DNA of 64,000 nucleotides from an uncultured Lachnospiraceae bacterium (GCA_947566705.1 CANOLA010000006.1:1-64000), one strand, 5' to 3'. Positions 25,898 to 35,240 are shown, counted from the first letter of the stretch. Made by a program: numbers and translations. The notes: generated by a model from the sequence alone, not told the origin.

Positions 25898-26923
25898 TTA
25901 CATAATTTTATGAACCCATCCTTTGGGTCCTTCAATCTCACCCATCTGGATTCCGGTCAGGGTTTCATACAATTTTCTGGTTACCGGTCCCATTTCTTCC
26001 ATTCCGCTTGGGAAACAGATTTCCCTGCCATGGTCGTCAATTTTGCCAACCGGGGAAATAACTGCTGCTGTACCGCAGAGACCACACTCTGCAAAATCAT
26101 CAAGCTCTGAAAACTTCACCTGTCTGTGCTCAACAGTAAGTCCCAGGTATTTTTCCGCCACAACCATTAAAGACCTTCTGGTAATGGACGGCAGGATACT
26201 GTCGGACTTAGGCGTAACAAACTTGCCGTCTTTGGTAATAAAAATAAAGTTTGCTCCTCCGGTTTCCTCCACACAGCTTCTGGATGCCGGGTCAAGGTAC
26301 ATATTCTCATCATAACCTTTTTTATGGGCGTCCACAATCGGATGCAGGCTCATTGCATAATTAAGCCCGGCCTTAATATGTCCGGTTCCATGAGGCGCTG
26401 CACGGTCAAAATCAGACACACGGATGGTTAAAGGCTTTGCGCCGCCCTTAAAATAAGGTCCTACCGGTGTAACAAAAATACGGAACTGATATTCATCCGC
26501 AGGCTTTACACCGATAACGGAATTGGTTCCAATCATATACGGACGGATATAAAGCGTAGCGCCGGAACCAAACGGAGGCACCCATGCCGCATTTGCCTTT
26601 ACCACCTGTTCTACTGCATCCACGAAACGCTCTACCGGAAATACCGGCATCTCAAGCCGTTCACACGAATCCTTCATACGCTGTGCATTTAAATCCGGGC
26701 GGAAACACACAATCTCCCCGTTTTCTGTTGTATATGCCTTAAGTCCCTCAAAACAGGACTGTGAATACTGAAATACTGCCGCACATTCGTTCAGTGTAAT
26801 ATCGGAATCCGTGACGACTGCCCCGTCATCCCATTTCCCATCCTTATAATTAGATACATAACGATATTCTGTCGTCATATAGCCAAAGCCAAGATTGGCC
26901 CAGTCAAGATTCTTTTTCTCCAT
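25898..26923 (-). CDS. ilvE: Branched-chain amino acid aminotransferase
   Basis: This 341-residue PLP enzyme of fold type IV moves amino groups between glutamate and leucine, isoleucine or valine. The PLP-binding lysine lies in GHIKAGLNYA, and CVEETGGANFIFI and ECGLCGTAAVISPVG are conserved phosphate-binding regions. Start MEKKNLDW is chosen because GGAGGGAA lies upstream with good spacing; an ATG 42 bases earlier has no such site. It is a single gene with its own promoter and terminator. The leader is too short for a T-box. Confidence 0.95.
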   Translation of the reverse strand: MEKKNLDWANLGFGYMTTEYRYVSNYKDGKWDDGAVVTDSDITLNECAAVFQYSQSCFEGLKAYTTENGEIVCFRPDLNAQRMKDSCERLEMPVFPVERFVDAVEQVVKANAAWVPPFGSGATLYIRPYMIGTNSVIGVKPADEYQFRIFVTPVGPYFKGGAKPLTIRVSDFDRAAPHGTGHIKAGLNYAMSLHPIVDAHKKGYDENMYLDPASRSCVEETGGANFIFITKDGKFVTPKSDSILPSITRRSLMVVAEKYLGLTVEHRQVKFSELDDFAECGLCGTAAVISPVGKIDDHGREICFPSGMEEMGPVTRKLYETLTGIQMGEIEGPKGWVHKIM

Positions 26924-26990
26924 TGCTGTTCCCTCCGTTCTGTTATATATCATGGAGCACATCAAAAATTATCCTATGCTTTGCTTCAAC

Positions 26991-27019
26991 ATTTTAGTAC
27001 ATCAGCCTGCATTTTTCAA
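26991..27019 (-). promoter_or_regulatory. Promoter of ilvE
   Basis: TTGAAA and TAAAAT on the minus strand are separated by 17 bases and lie 68 bases before the ilvE start. Confidence 0.65.
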
Positions 27020-27034
27020 TAGTTCCCTGCAATT

Positions 27035-27063
27035 TTGCTATTGAAATAATTCATAAATACTAT
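27035..27063 (+). promoter_or_regulatory. Possible promoter of the superoxide dismutase gene
   Basis: TTGCTA and TACTAT with a 17-base spacer lie about 80 bases before the chosen start. Each box matches only four of six consensus bases. Confidence 0.35.
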
Positions 27064-27142
27064 AACTTTCCGGTATCTGCCGCATAAAATAAAGAGACAA
27101 TACAGTTTACCTGCATGAATGCGGGAAAAGGAAACATCTGCC

Positions 27143-27643
27143 ATGTGTACTGCACTTTCACCTCTTGACACGTTTACAAAGCTGATACAGGAACGGAAAC
27201 CGGATGCCTATGCCAATATTCTTGGCAGCAAAGAGGCGCCTCTGCTCATGGGAACCGCATATTTTTACAGCACGCCCTTTCAGGGGATTTTAATTGAAGT
27301 GGATATCGGAGGACTTCCCTATGATAAAAAGGACAAAACCTGCGGAAAGTTTTACGGAATGCATATTCACGAAAACGGGGACTGTTCGGACAATTTTACC
27401 AAAACTGGAAATCATTATAATCCTAAAAATTTGCCGCATCCGCAGCATGCCGGGGACCTGCCTCCGCTCTTAGGAAACCATGGATATGCCTATACGGCAT
27501 TTTATACCTGCCGCCTGAGCATTTCGGATATCATAAACCGTTCCCTGGTAATCCATTCTTCCTTTGATGATTTTACCACGCAGCCGTCCGGAAATTCCGG
27601 GGATAAAATTGGGTGCGGGGTGATTTACCCGATCAATGGCTGA
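27143..27643 (+). CDS. Cu/Zn superoxide dismutase, no signal peptide
   Basis: A 166-residue SodC-type enzyme. Copper ligands are H74, H76 (GMHIHENGDC), bridging H91 (NHYNP) and H138 (VIHSSFDD). Zinc ligands are likely H91, H99, H102 and D105 (PHPQHAGD). C81 and C158 (CGVI) sit where the family disulfide forms. Start MCTALSP is preferred because AAAGGAA precedes it at good spacing; an ATG 24 bases earlier lacks a site. There is no signal peptide or lipobox, so it would be cytoplasmic, unusual for bacterial SodC. The spacing of the second and third zinc histidines is shorter than in eukaryotic enzymes. It diverges from ilvE and has its own terminator. Confidence 0.85.
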   Translation: MCTALSPLDTFTKLIQERKPDAYANILGSKEAPLLMGTAYFYSTPFQGILIEVDIGGLPYDKKDKTCGKFYGMHIHENGDCSDNFTKTGNHYNPKNLPHPQHAGDLPPLLGNHGYAYTAFYTCRLSISDIINRSLVIHSSFDDFTTQPSGNSGDKIGCGVIYPING

Positions 27644-27660
27644 CCTCCCGGAAATGGCTT

Positions 27661-27701
27661 AATAAGCCTGCCTAGACCGTCAAGTACAAGGCAGGCTTAT
27701 T
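27661..27701. terminator. Bidirectional terminator
   Basis: A perfect 13-bp stem (AATAAGCCTGCCT/AGGCAGGCTTATT) has T-rich sequence on both sides and sits between the convergent superoxide dismutase and DUF3021 genes. Confidence 0.9.
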
Positions 27702-27723
27702 TATTTTCGCCTAAAAGTTCTTT

Positions 27724-28137
27724 TCACCGTTGCTTCTGCAAATCCTGCAGTTTCCGGTTCATCTTTTCCGCTTCCCTTACCAGCCCTTTCCACGAGCACA
27801 GGACCACAAGTGCATAAATCAGCGCAATCATCACAACCATCGCAATGACTGACTTCCAGTCTGTTACATCATACCACACAAACAGATGCCCGAACCCAAG
27901 CACAATTGCATTTATCATAAGATAATGAAGAAAAACGGTAAGCACAAACGGCATTTTTTCAAACTGGTAAACCAGCGTGCTTAATGCACACAGAAAACAT
28001 GTGGCAAGTATCTGCCAGAATATGACTGGCTCCACCTCCTGCACCGGAAACAGAATATTCGTAAAAAGAGCCACGGCAGTGAGCACGCATGTCGTTATTA
28101 CGAAAAACATATTCATCATCACTTTAAATTTATGCAT
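27724..28137 (-). CDS. DUF3021-like membrane protein
   Basis: A 137-residue protein with four hydrophobic segments and a charged C-terminal tail (REAEKMNRKLQDL). DUF3021 proteins are typically encoded next to a LytTR regulator, as here, and are thought to control that regulator from the membrane. It is the last gene of the ABC/LytTR operon. Confidence 0.75.
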   Translation of the reverse strand: MHKFKVMMNMFFVITTCVLTAVALFTNILFPVQEVEPVIFWQILATCFLCALSTLVYQFEKMPFVLTVFLHYLMINAIVLGFGHLFVWYDVTDWKSVIAMVVMIALIYALVVLCSWKGLVREAEKMNRKLQDLQKQR

Positions 28138-28164
28138 AGTCTCCCCTTCTTTCTGTATATCAGC

Positions 28165-28608
28165 CTATTTTTTCAGTCCCAGCCTGCGTTTTAAATCAGG
28201 CACATACTGCCTGGATATCATAAGCCGTTCCCCGTTTTTCATGCAGGCTTCAAACCGTCCTCCAAGCGACGGCGCAAAATTCCTGACACTGGAAAGATTG
28301 ATGATTACCGATTTGGACGCACGGAAAAATGAGGTATTCATAAGCAGCTCTTCCAGCTCATACAGTTTCATCCTGGTTTCATAGACCTCTTTTTCCATAT
28401 AAACAAACACCCGGTTGTCCACAGATTCAAAGTAAAAGACGTCTGCCGGCAGAATCTGCAGTATTTTATCCTCTTTTTGTACCGTAATTTTTTCCCGTCC
28501 GGCTTTTAATGCATAGATTGTTCCAAGCATCTGCTCATCCATATTCCTGCAGCGGATGATAATCTCTTCCTCTTCCCCGTCCGGACAGTCCTGTATTACA
28601 ATTTTCAT
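28165..28608 (-). CDS. LytTR-domain DNA-binding regulator
   Basis: A 147-residue protein. Residues about 45-145 are a LytTR domain: ITVQKEDKILQILPADVFYF, then VYETRMKLYELEELL, FFRASKSVIINLSSV and ISRQYVPDLKRRLG. There is no receiver domain, so it is probably controlled by the adjacent DUF3021 protein or by binding of an unknown signal. It likely autoregulates its own ABC operon. Confidence 0.85.
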   Translation of the reverse strand: MKIVIQDCPDGEEEEIIIRCRNMDEQMLGTIYALKAGREKITVQKEDKILQILPADVFYFESVDNRVFVYMEKEVYETRMKLYELEELLMNTSFFRASKSVIINLSSVRNFAPSLGGRFEACMKNGERLMISRQYVPDLKRRLGLKK

Positions 28609-28643
28609 ATCATTTCCAAGCCCTTCCTGAACATCGGTTCATG

Positions 28644-29561
28644 CTATCTGTCATTCAGTTTTCTTCTGTTTGTAATAATAACGGCGCACACAATGGCAAG
28701 AGCTGCATACGCAAGCAGAATAAACAGCTGCCACCCGGTATCCACCAGGGAGTTATGCATTCTGACCGTAATCCCCATTTCTTCTGAAACCCCCGAAACA
28801 AATTCATCCGGCAGTCCCGCAAAGGTCTCCTTCAGCAGATCCGCAGTACAGACTTTGCGCATCATGGAAGCGCCGTGCAGATTCGGAAGCCGCTTGATGA
28901 CCGTCTGCACAGTTTTCGTAAGCTGCGACACTGGAAGATAAATGCCTCCCACAAATCCTGACAGGGTTCCGACAATCGTCAGCATACCTGACCATGCCCC
29001 GTCGCTGTGTACAAAAAGCGCCATAAGGTATCCGACTGCCGAAAAGGTAAAAGTATTACAGAGTATCATTCCAGTCAGTTTAAGCAGGGCTGCGGCAGAA
29101 AGAAGTCCGTACCCCTTTATCATAAAATACACCTCACCGGCAGCCAGTGTCAACAGGCACATCAAACTGCCAATCATCCATGCGGACAGTATATAGCCAA
29201 ACGCCAGCTTACGCCTTTTTACCGGGGTAACATAAAACGCCATGATTCTCTTTTCCGTTTCATCCCTTACCATGCTTCCTAAAACGGTCAGTGTAACAGT
29301 CACTGCATTGACTGCCAGAACTCCTGCAAGTGTCCACATGCCAATCAGGGCGGATACATGTTCTTTGTCCTCTGCTGTCACATTTCCCGTGCTGCTGTAC
29401 TCTTCCATCGTGCTTAAGATTCCCCCACTGTTCATGTCCCCCAGAAAAATTACCATCAGCGCAAGAACAATAAACATGGACAGCATGGAGAAGAAAACCG
29501 CGCTCCTGTCCCGTAAAAAAATCAGACTGTTTCTTTTTGTAATATAATATAATTCCCTCAT
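28644..29561 (-). CDS. ABC-2 type permease
   Basis: A 305-residue ABC-2 permease with about six membrane helices: the first helix follows RNSLIFLRDRSAVFFSM, and a characteristic FVGGIYLPVSQL turn lies in the second half. A pairing ATPase is directly upstream, 19 bases away. Substrate is unknown. Confidence 0.85.
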   Translation of the reverse strand: MRELYYITKRNSLIFLRDRSAVFFSMLSMFIVLALMVIFLGDMNSGGILSTMEEYSSTGNVTAEDKEHVSALIGMWTLAGVLAVNAVTVTLTVLGSMVRDETEKRIMAFYVTPVKRRKLAFGYILSAWMIGSLMCLLTLAAGEVYFMIKGYGLLSAAALLKLTGMILCNTFTFSAVGYLMALFVHSDGAWSGMLTIVGTLSGFVGGIYLPVSQLTKTVQTVIKRLPNLHGASMMRKVCTADLLKETFAGLPDEFVSGVSEEMGITVRMHNSLVDTGWQLFILLAYAALAIVCAVIITNRRKLNDR

Positions 29562-29580
29562 ATTTGACCTTTCCTTTCTG

Positions 29581-30501
29581 TTACTCCGTTTCCAGCGTTT
29601 TTCCGGTAATATTTAAAAATACATCGTCCATGGTTCCCGCAACTACTTCAAAACCCCGGATATCTTTTTCCAGCTTTTTTAAAACCGGGACCGCCTCCAT
29701 ACTCTCCTGTATTTTCACAGACCAGCAGTCATTTTCATTTTTCACCCTGCCGCCAAATTCCGTCCGCAGCATCCGTTCCACTTCAGCTTCCCCTGACGGT
29801 TTTGGCACAAGCCGCAGGGTATCCTTCGTATATTTTTCTTTCAGTGCAAACGGAGTCCCGATTTCCTTAATCTTACCTGCATCCATCACTGCAATACGGC
29901 ATGCCCTTGCCGCCTCTTCCATATAATGGGTCGTCAGAAAAACGGTCATCTGGTGCTCTTTTCTGAGCATGTCGATATTTTTCCATACAAGTTTCCTTGT
30001 TGCCGGGTCAAGCCCGGTCGTCGGCTCATCCAGAAACAGAATCCTCGGACGGTTGACAAGGGCAGCTGCAATTTCACACCTTCGCTTCTGTCCGCCGGAG
30101 AGCTTTTCATATTTTCGGTTTATCACATCCTGCAGGGAAAGCCGTTCACAGATATCATCCACTGTCTGTTTCAGATTTGTGTTTCCATACAGCGCCGAGC
30201 GCACATAAAGATTTTCCCTGACACTCAGCCGTTTATCCAGACAGTTGTTCTGCCAGACCACACCGATCTGTCTGCGGATTTCATCATCCGCATGTCCCAC
30301 ACGGCGTCCGCAGATTTCGATTTCCCCCGCTGTCGGTAAAAACAGGGTACACAGCATATTGATGGTAGTTGATTTTCCTGCACCGTTTACTCCTAAAAAT
30401 CCAAACAGCTCCCCGCCTTCCACAGAAAAACTGATATCATCCACTGCCTTTACTTCCTTAAAGTATTTTTTCAGGCTCCTGACCTTAATAATTTCTTCCA
30501 T
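29581..30501 (-). CDS. ABC transporter ATP-binding protein
   Basis: A 306-residue ATPase with Walker A GFLGVNGAGKSTTINML, signature LSGGQKRRCEIAAALV, Walker B RILFLDEPTTGLD and the DrrA-type C-terminal extension. Start MEEIIKV is chosen for the AAAGGAA site upstream. It begins the ABC/permease/LytTR/DUF3021 operon. Drug export is common in this group but not proved here. Confidence 0.9.
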   Translation of the reverse strand: MEEIIKVRSLKKYFKEVKAVDDISFSVEGGELFGFLGVNGAGKSTTINMLCTLFLPTAGEIEICGRRVGHADDEIRRQIGVVWQNNCLDKRLSVRENLYVRSALYGNTNLKQTVDDICERLSLQDVINRKYEKLSGGQKRRCEIAAALVNRPRILFLDEPTTGLDPATRKLVWKNIDMLRKEHQMTVFLTTHYMEEAARACRIAVMDAGKIKEIGTPFALKEKYTKDTLRLVPKPSGEAEVERMLRTEFGGRVKNENDCWSVKIQESMEAVPVLKKLEKDIRGFEVVAGTMDDVFLNITGKTLETE

Positions 30502-30544
30502 AATTGCTCTGTTCCTTTCGTGGTACGTTTTTCTAAAGCATATA

Positions 30545-30591
30545 AAAAAAGACATGCCTCCGCAACTAAATTACGGTAAGCTGTCTTTTTT
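30545..30591 (-). terminator. Terminator of the second MATE gene
   Basis: Arms AAAAAAGACA and TGTCTTTTTT pair over 10 bp, with further pairing (CCG/CGG) inside. A T-run follows on the minus strand. It lies 31 bases past the MATE stop and ahead of the ABC operon. Confidence 0.75.
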
Positions 30592-30621
30592 CGGGGATAA
30601 CATGCATTTCACACCTTTTCA

Positions 30622-32028
30622 TTATATCGTTTTCTTCTGCCACTTCTTTCCGGCAAGCCGGAATAAAAACAGGACGCCGCGCACACACAACTCTATGCAC
30701 ATGGCAGCCCATACCCCGTGCAGCCCGAAGTGCGGGGCAAGCACAGCAGCAAGCGGAATTCTCACACACCACATACTGAACAGGTTCATGCAGCTGGGAA
30801 CAAGGGTATCCCCCGCACCCCGGAAAACTCCAGAAGCCACTATGGAAGCCGCATACATCGGCTCCGCAAACGCTTCAATCCTAAGCACCTGTGCACCAAG
30901 CCGCCGGATACCTTTATCGGGAGAAAGCAGTCCGATCATATGCGGTGCAAAAATAAACAGTAACATACCGCTGCCCGTCATGACAAGCATCCCAAGCCCG
31001 GTAGTCAGCCATCCCAGACGCCTCGTTAAATCCTTTCTTCCCGCGCCCGTACTCTGCCCGACCACTGTCGTCGCTGCCGCTGCTATCCCGTACCCCGGCA
31101 TGTAGCAGAGACTTTCCGCTGTGATGGAAAACGAGTTTGCCGCAATGGCAGTCGTTCCAAGCGGAGCCACAATTTTTGTGGACATGATCTGTGCAGAGCA
31201 CATCACGGTCTGCTCAAATCCCACCGGAAGGGCAATTTTTACTGCCTGCTTTAATTCCGCCGGCACAAAGGAAAACTTTTCTTCTTTCCGGATATGAAGC
31301 ATCTGTGATACAAAAAGCAGGTAATACAGCATCAGACAGACCGTCACCAGTTCGGCACATGCCGTTCCGAGCGCCGCACCGAAAACGCCAAGTCCTGCCC
31401 CCGGCATTGTAAATGCGGTTCCAAAAACCGTCACCTTCCTTGACGGAAAAATAAAAAAGAGATTAAATATAATATCCAGAAAGCACATAACAATATGAAG
31501 AATACTTGGAAGCTTCATGTTGCCGCTGCACTGAACCATGCCTGATGCCGTATGATTGAGCTGCAGAACTGGAAGAAACAGTGCATAAACCAGAAAATAC
31601 CTGGATGCATTTGCACAGATTTCCTTCCCGCCTCCAAGCCACACCGGAAGAACACCGCTTAACGACACGCCTGCCGCCATTAAAACACACGAAAAAATAA
31701 GCACGGCAAACAGTCCCTGCTTTACAATATTTCTTGCGCGCTTCTCTTCCCCCGCGCCAATCCGCTGTGCCACCTGAACCGTAAATCCAATGCTTGCAGC
31801 TGAACAGAGCCCGCCAAACAGCCATGTGCTGGAGGATACCAGGCCTATGGCGGCGGAATCATCCGCCCCAAGCCTGCCCACCATGGAAGCGTCAATATAC
31901 TGCATCACGATAGACGAAATCTGCGCCATAATGGCAGGTATGCTCAGCTGCACAGTCAGAAACAGCTGCTGGCGGAAAGAAAGCTTTTCCCCGCTCCTTA
32001 ATTGTTCCAGTAAATTCCGGTTATTCAT
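30622..32028 (-). CDS. MATE-family efflux transporter (second copy)
   Basis: A 468-residue, roughly 12-helix protein. Segments PAIMAQISSIVMQYIDASMVG and ALPVGFEQTVMCSAQIMSTKI mark the two halves typical of MATE exporters. It differs clearly from the one at 12.6-14.0 kb. Six bases separate it from folC upstream, so they may share a transcript, though no functional link is evident. Confidence 0.88.
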   Translation of the reverse strand: MNNRNLLEQLRSGEKLSFRQQLFLTVQLSIPAIMAQISSIVMQYIDASMVGRLGADDSAAIGLVSSSTWLFGGLCSAASIGFTVQVAQRIGAGEEKRARNIVKQGLFAVLIFSCVLMAAGVSLSGVLPVWLGGGKEICANASRYFLVYALFLPVLQLNHTASGMVQCSGNMKLPSILHIVMCFLDIIFNLFFIFPSRKVTVFGTAFTMPGAGLGVFGAALGTACAELVTVCLMLYYLLFVSQMLHIRKEEKFSFVPAELKQAVKIALPVGFEQTVMCSAQIMSTKIVAPLGTTAIAANSFSITAESLCYMPGYGIAAAATTVVGQSTGAGRKDLTRRLGWLTTGLGMLVMTGSGMLLFIFAPHMIGLLSPDKGIRRLGAQVLRIEAFAEPMYAASIVASGVFRGAGDTLVPSCMNLFSMWCVRIPLAAVLAPHFGLHGVWAAMCIELCVRGVLFLFRLAGKKWQKKTI

Positions 32029-32034
32029 CAGATA

Positions 32035-33399
32035 TCACCATATCTTTTTCAGCTCCCCGATAAAATAAAGCGAACCAAACGCCACGGTCTTTTCGTTTTT
32101 GTCCATACGTTCCTCCAGAAGCCGTCTCACCTCATAAACCGACGGAATACTTTCTGCCGGAATTTTATGCGCCCGTATGCATTCTGCAAGCGTTTCGGCC
32201 TGCAGCGCCCTGCTGCTTTCCGGCGTCACGGTCACAAAATCCAGGGCACACGGCAGGAGCGGCTCCGCCATCTGTTCATAATCCTTGTCCGCCATGACTC
32301 CCATAATAAAATGAAACTTTTCGCCGCCGTACAATTCCTGTAAGCTTTCCTTTAATGCCAGGACGCCGTTACTGTTATGCGCCCCGTCCACCAGTAAAAA
32401 CGGGTGTTCAGATAAAATCTCCATCCGCCCCGGCCAGTACGCACTGCAAATTCCGTCACTTATCACCTGCATATAACCAGCCCCCGGCATTACACCTTCC
32501 GTTCCGCCGCGGGATGGAGCAGGTAGGTTCATCTTAAAAAACTCTTCTGCCGCCAGCATGGCAGCAGCGGCATTTTCATACTGGTATACCCCACGCAGTC
32601 CCGGCTGCATCCTTTTCGCCCGCTGTATGTCTTCCGGCGTAACCAGAATACAGTCAGCTGAACACTGTTCATTATATGTAACACCCTGCAAAGGGTGTTG
32701 CCTGCGCAAAGCACTCCGCGAAGCGGATTTGAATGTGCTTTGCTCCGTTTTTCCAGAAACAAGATTACACTCCCTCTGTGCCTTTACTAACACTTCCAGC
32801 ACCTCAGGTTCCTGGGGGGCAAAAACAGCCTTAACACCCGGCTTTAGTATGCCCGCCTTTTCCGCCGCAATCTCTGTGAGCGTACCGCCAAGAACTGCCA
32901 TATGGTCATACCCGATTCTGGTAATTACGGAAAGCACAGGCGCTCCGAGCGCATTCGTGGAGTCCAGCCGGCCTCCCAACCCCGTTTCTATAATGGCAAT
33001 GTCACACTGTTTCTCTTTAAAATATAAAACCGCCATCATCAGACAGTAGTCAAACATGGAAGGCATTACCCCCCAGTCACGATTAAGCAGCTCATTTCCA
33101 ATCCGTGTTGCGGCAGACTGTTCAATCATCTTTCCGTCTACCGTAATCCGTTCCCCAAAATCCACCAGATGAGGCGAAGTAAAGCATCCGCACCTAAGCC
33201 CCGCCTTCATAAAAACACTGTTCAAAAAGGCACAGACAGAGCCTTTTCCATTTGTCCCGGCCACATGAATAAACGGCAGCTCCTTTTGCGGATGCCCCAG
33301 CTTTTCCAGCATAATCCTGCTGATCTCCACTCCGGAAAGGGTGCCAAAGCGCCTGCTGTTTTCAATTTTGTCTGTTATTTCTTCATATGTGTACATCAT
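32035..33399 (-). CDS. folC: Folylpolyglutamate synthase/dihydrofolate synthase, with inserted segment
   Basis: This 454-residue Mur-ligase-type enzyme adds glutamate to folates (and may make dihydrofolate). The P-loop is IHVAGTNGKGSVCAFL, FTSPHLVDFGERI is the signature, and PVLSVITRIGYDH and VDGAHNSNG are conserved. A stretch of about 25 residues between the central and C-terminal parts (starting STFKSASRSALRRQH) is alien to the family and is coded by a palindromic element. Start MMYTYEEI follows the DegV stop at once; a TTG 12 bases earlier is also possible. Confidence 0.85.
   Translation of the reverse strand: MMYTYEEITDKIENSRRFGTLSGVEISRIMLEKLGHPQKELPFIHVAGTNGKGSVCAFLNSVFMKAGLRCGCFTSPHLVDFGERITVDGKMIEQSAATRIGNELLNRDWGVMPSMFDYCLMMAVLYFKEKQCDIAIIETGLGGRLDSTNALGAPVLSVITRIGYDHMAVLGGTLTEIAAEKAGILKPGVKAVFAPQEPEVLEVLVKAQRECNLVSGKTEQSTFKSASRSALRRQHPLQGVTYNEQCSADCILVTPEDIQRAKRMQPGLRGVYQYENAAAAMLAAEEFFKMNLPAPSRGGTEGVMPGAGYMQVISDGICSAYWPGRMEILSEHPFLLVDGAHNSNGVLALKESLQELYGGEKFHFIMGVMADKDYEQMAEPLLPCALDFVTVTPESSRALQAETLAECIRAHKIPAESIPSVYEVRRLLEERMDKNEKTVAFGSLYFIGELKKIW
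32680..32743 (-). repeat. Palindromic element inserted in frame in folC
   Basis: Two hairpins lie inside the coding region: AACACCC/GGGTGTT (32680-32699) and GCAAAGCAC/GTGCTTTGC (32706-32743), the latter with an inner TCCGC/GCGGA stem. They code for a basic, low-complexity stretch absent from typical FolC. The reading frame is kept. Confidence 0.6.
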
Positions 33400-33400
33400 C

Positions 33401-34240
33401 TTATACGGCAAGGATTACACCGCCGTCATTGGCATACATGCTTGATACGCCTGCGGTATCCACAATCAGGATTTTTTTGAACGTGGCAGCTTTTTCAATC
33501 AAATCCCTGACATACTGCGCCCGCTCCGGACAGTTGCAGTGTGAAATTGCAAGCACGCGCTGCCCGCAGTTTTTTGTCACTGCCAGCATATCCTCCACCA
33601 TTTTGGCAAGTGCCTTTTTCATACCCCTTGCCTGCCCCAGCTGCTGGATTTCCCCCTCGTCTGTGGAACCCATTACCGGTTTGATATTTAATGTGCTGGC
33701 AACCAGTGCCTTTAAGTTACTGAGCCGGCCGGCTTTCCGCAGGGTTTCCAGTGTCTCAAGCACAAAAAAAGTATTCATTTCACTAATGTATGCATCCACA
33801 CCGGAAACCACTTCCCCAAAATCCTTACCAGCTTCCTCAAGCTCCTGTATTTTCATCCCGATTAAGGTCTCTCCAATGGATGCCGACCGCGAATCAAAAA
33901 CATGAATCTGCTTTTTGTCTCCATGCTCCTCCTGGTAAAGCTGCGCTGCAAGCACAGCACTGTTATAAGAGCCGCTCAGCTTCTGGGAAAGCGTAACCAC
34001 ATAAACATGCTCAGCTTCACCCTCACAGGCCCTTATATAGCTCTCCGGTGAGGGACAGGACGACTTCGGGCTGTATCTGCTTTTTTTCACCCTCTGTAAA
34101 AAATCCCTCTGGTCAAAATTCTCATCATCCGTAATCCGGTATCCGTCCACCTCAAGCTCCAGGGCAACATTACAGTAATGTCCGTCCTTTTTCAGTTCCT
34201 CCGGCAACTCTCCGCAGCTGTCAATTACAATTTTATACAT
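33401..34240 (-). CDS. DegV-family fatty-acid-binding protein
   Basis: A 279-residue protein of the DegV fold: N-terminal VIDSCGELPEEL, CPSPESYIRACEG, TLSQKLSGSYNSA (fatty-acid carboxylate contact), DSRSASIGE and ISHCNCPERA near the end. DegV/FakB proteins bind a fatty acid for phosphorylation by FakA. Its stop sits just ahead of the folC start. Confidence 0.88.
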   Translation of the reverse strand: MYKIVIDSCGELPEELKKDGHYCNVALELEVDGYRITDDENFDQRDFLQRVKKSRYSPKSSCPSPESYIRACEGEAEHVYVVTLSQKLSGSYNSAVLAAQLYQEEHGDKKQIHVFDSRSASIGETLIGMKIQELEEAGKDFGEVVSGVDAYISEMNTFFVLETLETLRKAGRLSNLKALVASTLNIKPVMGSTDEGEIQQLGQARGMKKALAKMVEDMLAVTKNCGQRVLAISHCNCPERAQYVRDLIEKAATFKKILIVDTAGVSSMYANDGGVILAV

Positions 34241-34414
34241 CAGCTAACCTCTCTTAACATGTATTACACTATATAATACAATTTTCCCATTTATTACGTT
34301 GCTATGTTACCATCATTTCCCATTTTTGAAAAGGGGTAAGTGATATTTTTTCCCTGTGGATTTTGCAGGAAAAGTATTGTAAACTGAAAGAAAACAGATA
34401 CAGGAGGTGTACCC

Positions 34415-34918
34415 ATGCAGGCACTTGAACTAACCGATATCAAAGATTTTATGAATAAATTTCTCCGGACAGACATTTTCGACAATTTTCTGCTCCAGGA
34501 GGGCATGATTGCAGGTGCCGCCTCTTATACCATAGACGGCCGGATTACCCGTGATTTTTACAGCAGCGAAGAAACGGAGGAGCTCGGTATCGCAGGACTT
34601 CGTTTTCTTCCCTACAGAATGCTGCGGGACAGCTGTTTTGACCTGATAAAAGGGAAAAAAACGCCTGTTTCTTTCCGCTTTGTACTTCTGCTTTCCCCGG
34701 AAAATATAAGCCGCACCCTTGCCGGAACCAGAAGCAGTTTTACGGAAGACGACATTACCGGCATGTTTTATAACATCCATTTTCAGGACAAAACTCTCAC
34801 TTTAACCACTGGTGTTTCCTATAAAATCTTTTCCGTGGACAAGTCCCTGGAGCAGGAATGGGACCGTATGGCATGCCAGTTTTTAAAGCAGCACAAAATT
34901 CCTTATACCAAACTGTAA
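34415..34918 (+). CDS. DUF5721-like protein of unknown function
   Basis: A 167-residue soluble protein ([20 protein letters not shown] start, [20 protein letters not shown] near the end) that resembles the DUF5721 group of Lachnospiraceae. AGGAGGTG lies six bases before the ATG. No catalytic motif is recognised. It is the first of two plus-strand genes; the cold-shock gene downstream has its own leader. Confidence 0.6.
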   Translation: MQALELTDIKDFMNKFLRTDIFDNFLLQEGMIAGAASYTIDGRITRDFYSSEETEELGIAGLRFLPYRMLRDSCFDLIKGKKTPVSFRFVLLLSPENISRTLAGTRSSFTEDDITGMFYNIHFQDKTLTLTTGVSYKIFSVDKSLEQEWDRMACQFLKQHKIPYTKL

Positions 34919-35036
34919 ATTTCGCGATTTTCACTTTACTTTTCTGCTCTATTATGCTATTCTATGCATAGTTGCTAAGCAATCACCTTTTTACACGGTT
35001 ACGCTTTGCAGCACAAATATTTTGGAGGTACTTTCG

Positions 35037-35240
35037 ATGAACAAAGGTACAGTTAAATGGTTCAACAACCAGAAGGGATACGGATTCATCACAGCAGAGG
35101 ACGGACATGATGTATTCGTACATTATTCAGGACTTAACATGGAAGGGTTTAAGTCACTTGAAGAGGGCGCAGCCGTAGAGTTTGAAATTACAGATGGTGC
35201 AAAGGGTCCTCAGGCTATTAACGTTTCAGTCGTTCAGTAG
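35037..35240 (+). CDS. Cold-shock protein
   Basis: A 67-residue CspA-type single-strand nucleic-acid-binding protein with RNP1 KGYGFI and RNP2 VFVHYS. It unwinds RNA structure. Start MNKGTVKW is chosen because GGAGG lies about nine bases upstream; a 5-residue longer frame lacks a site. The 118-base upstream gap contains a TTTACT/TATTCT promoter-like pair near 34938-34966 and may act as a folded leader, as in other csp genes, but no specific structure was established. Confidence 0.92.
   Translation: MNKGTVKWFNNQKGYGFITAEDGHDVFVHYSGLNMEGFKSLEEGAAVEFEITDGAKGPQAINVSVVQ

Noticed and set aside
25155..25913. 252-residue plus-strand frame
   Set aside because: Antisense to the amidase; composition is that of a shadow frame.
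26924..27142. T-box riboswitch ahead of ilvE
   Set aside because: The leader is only about 60 bases from the promoter and lacks the T-box sequence and specifier stem.
30245..31105. 286-residue plus-strand frame
   Set aside because: Covers the ABC ATPase start, a terminator and the MATE end antisense, so cannot be real.
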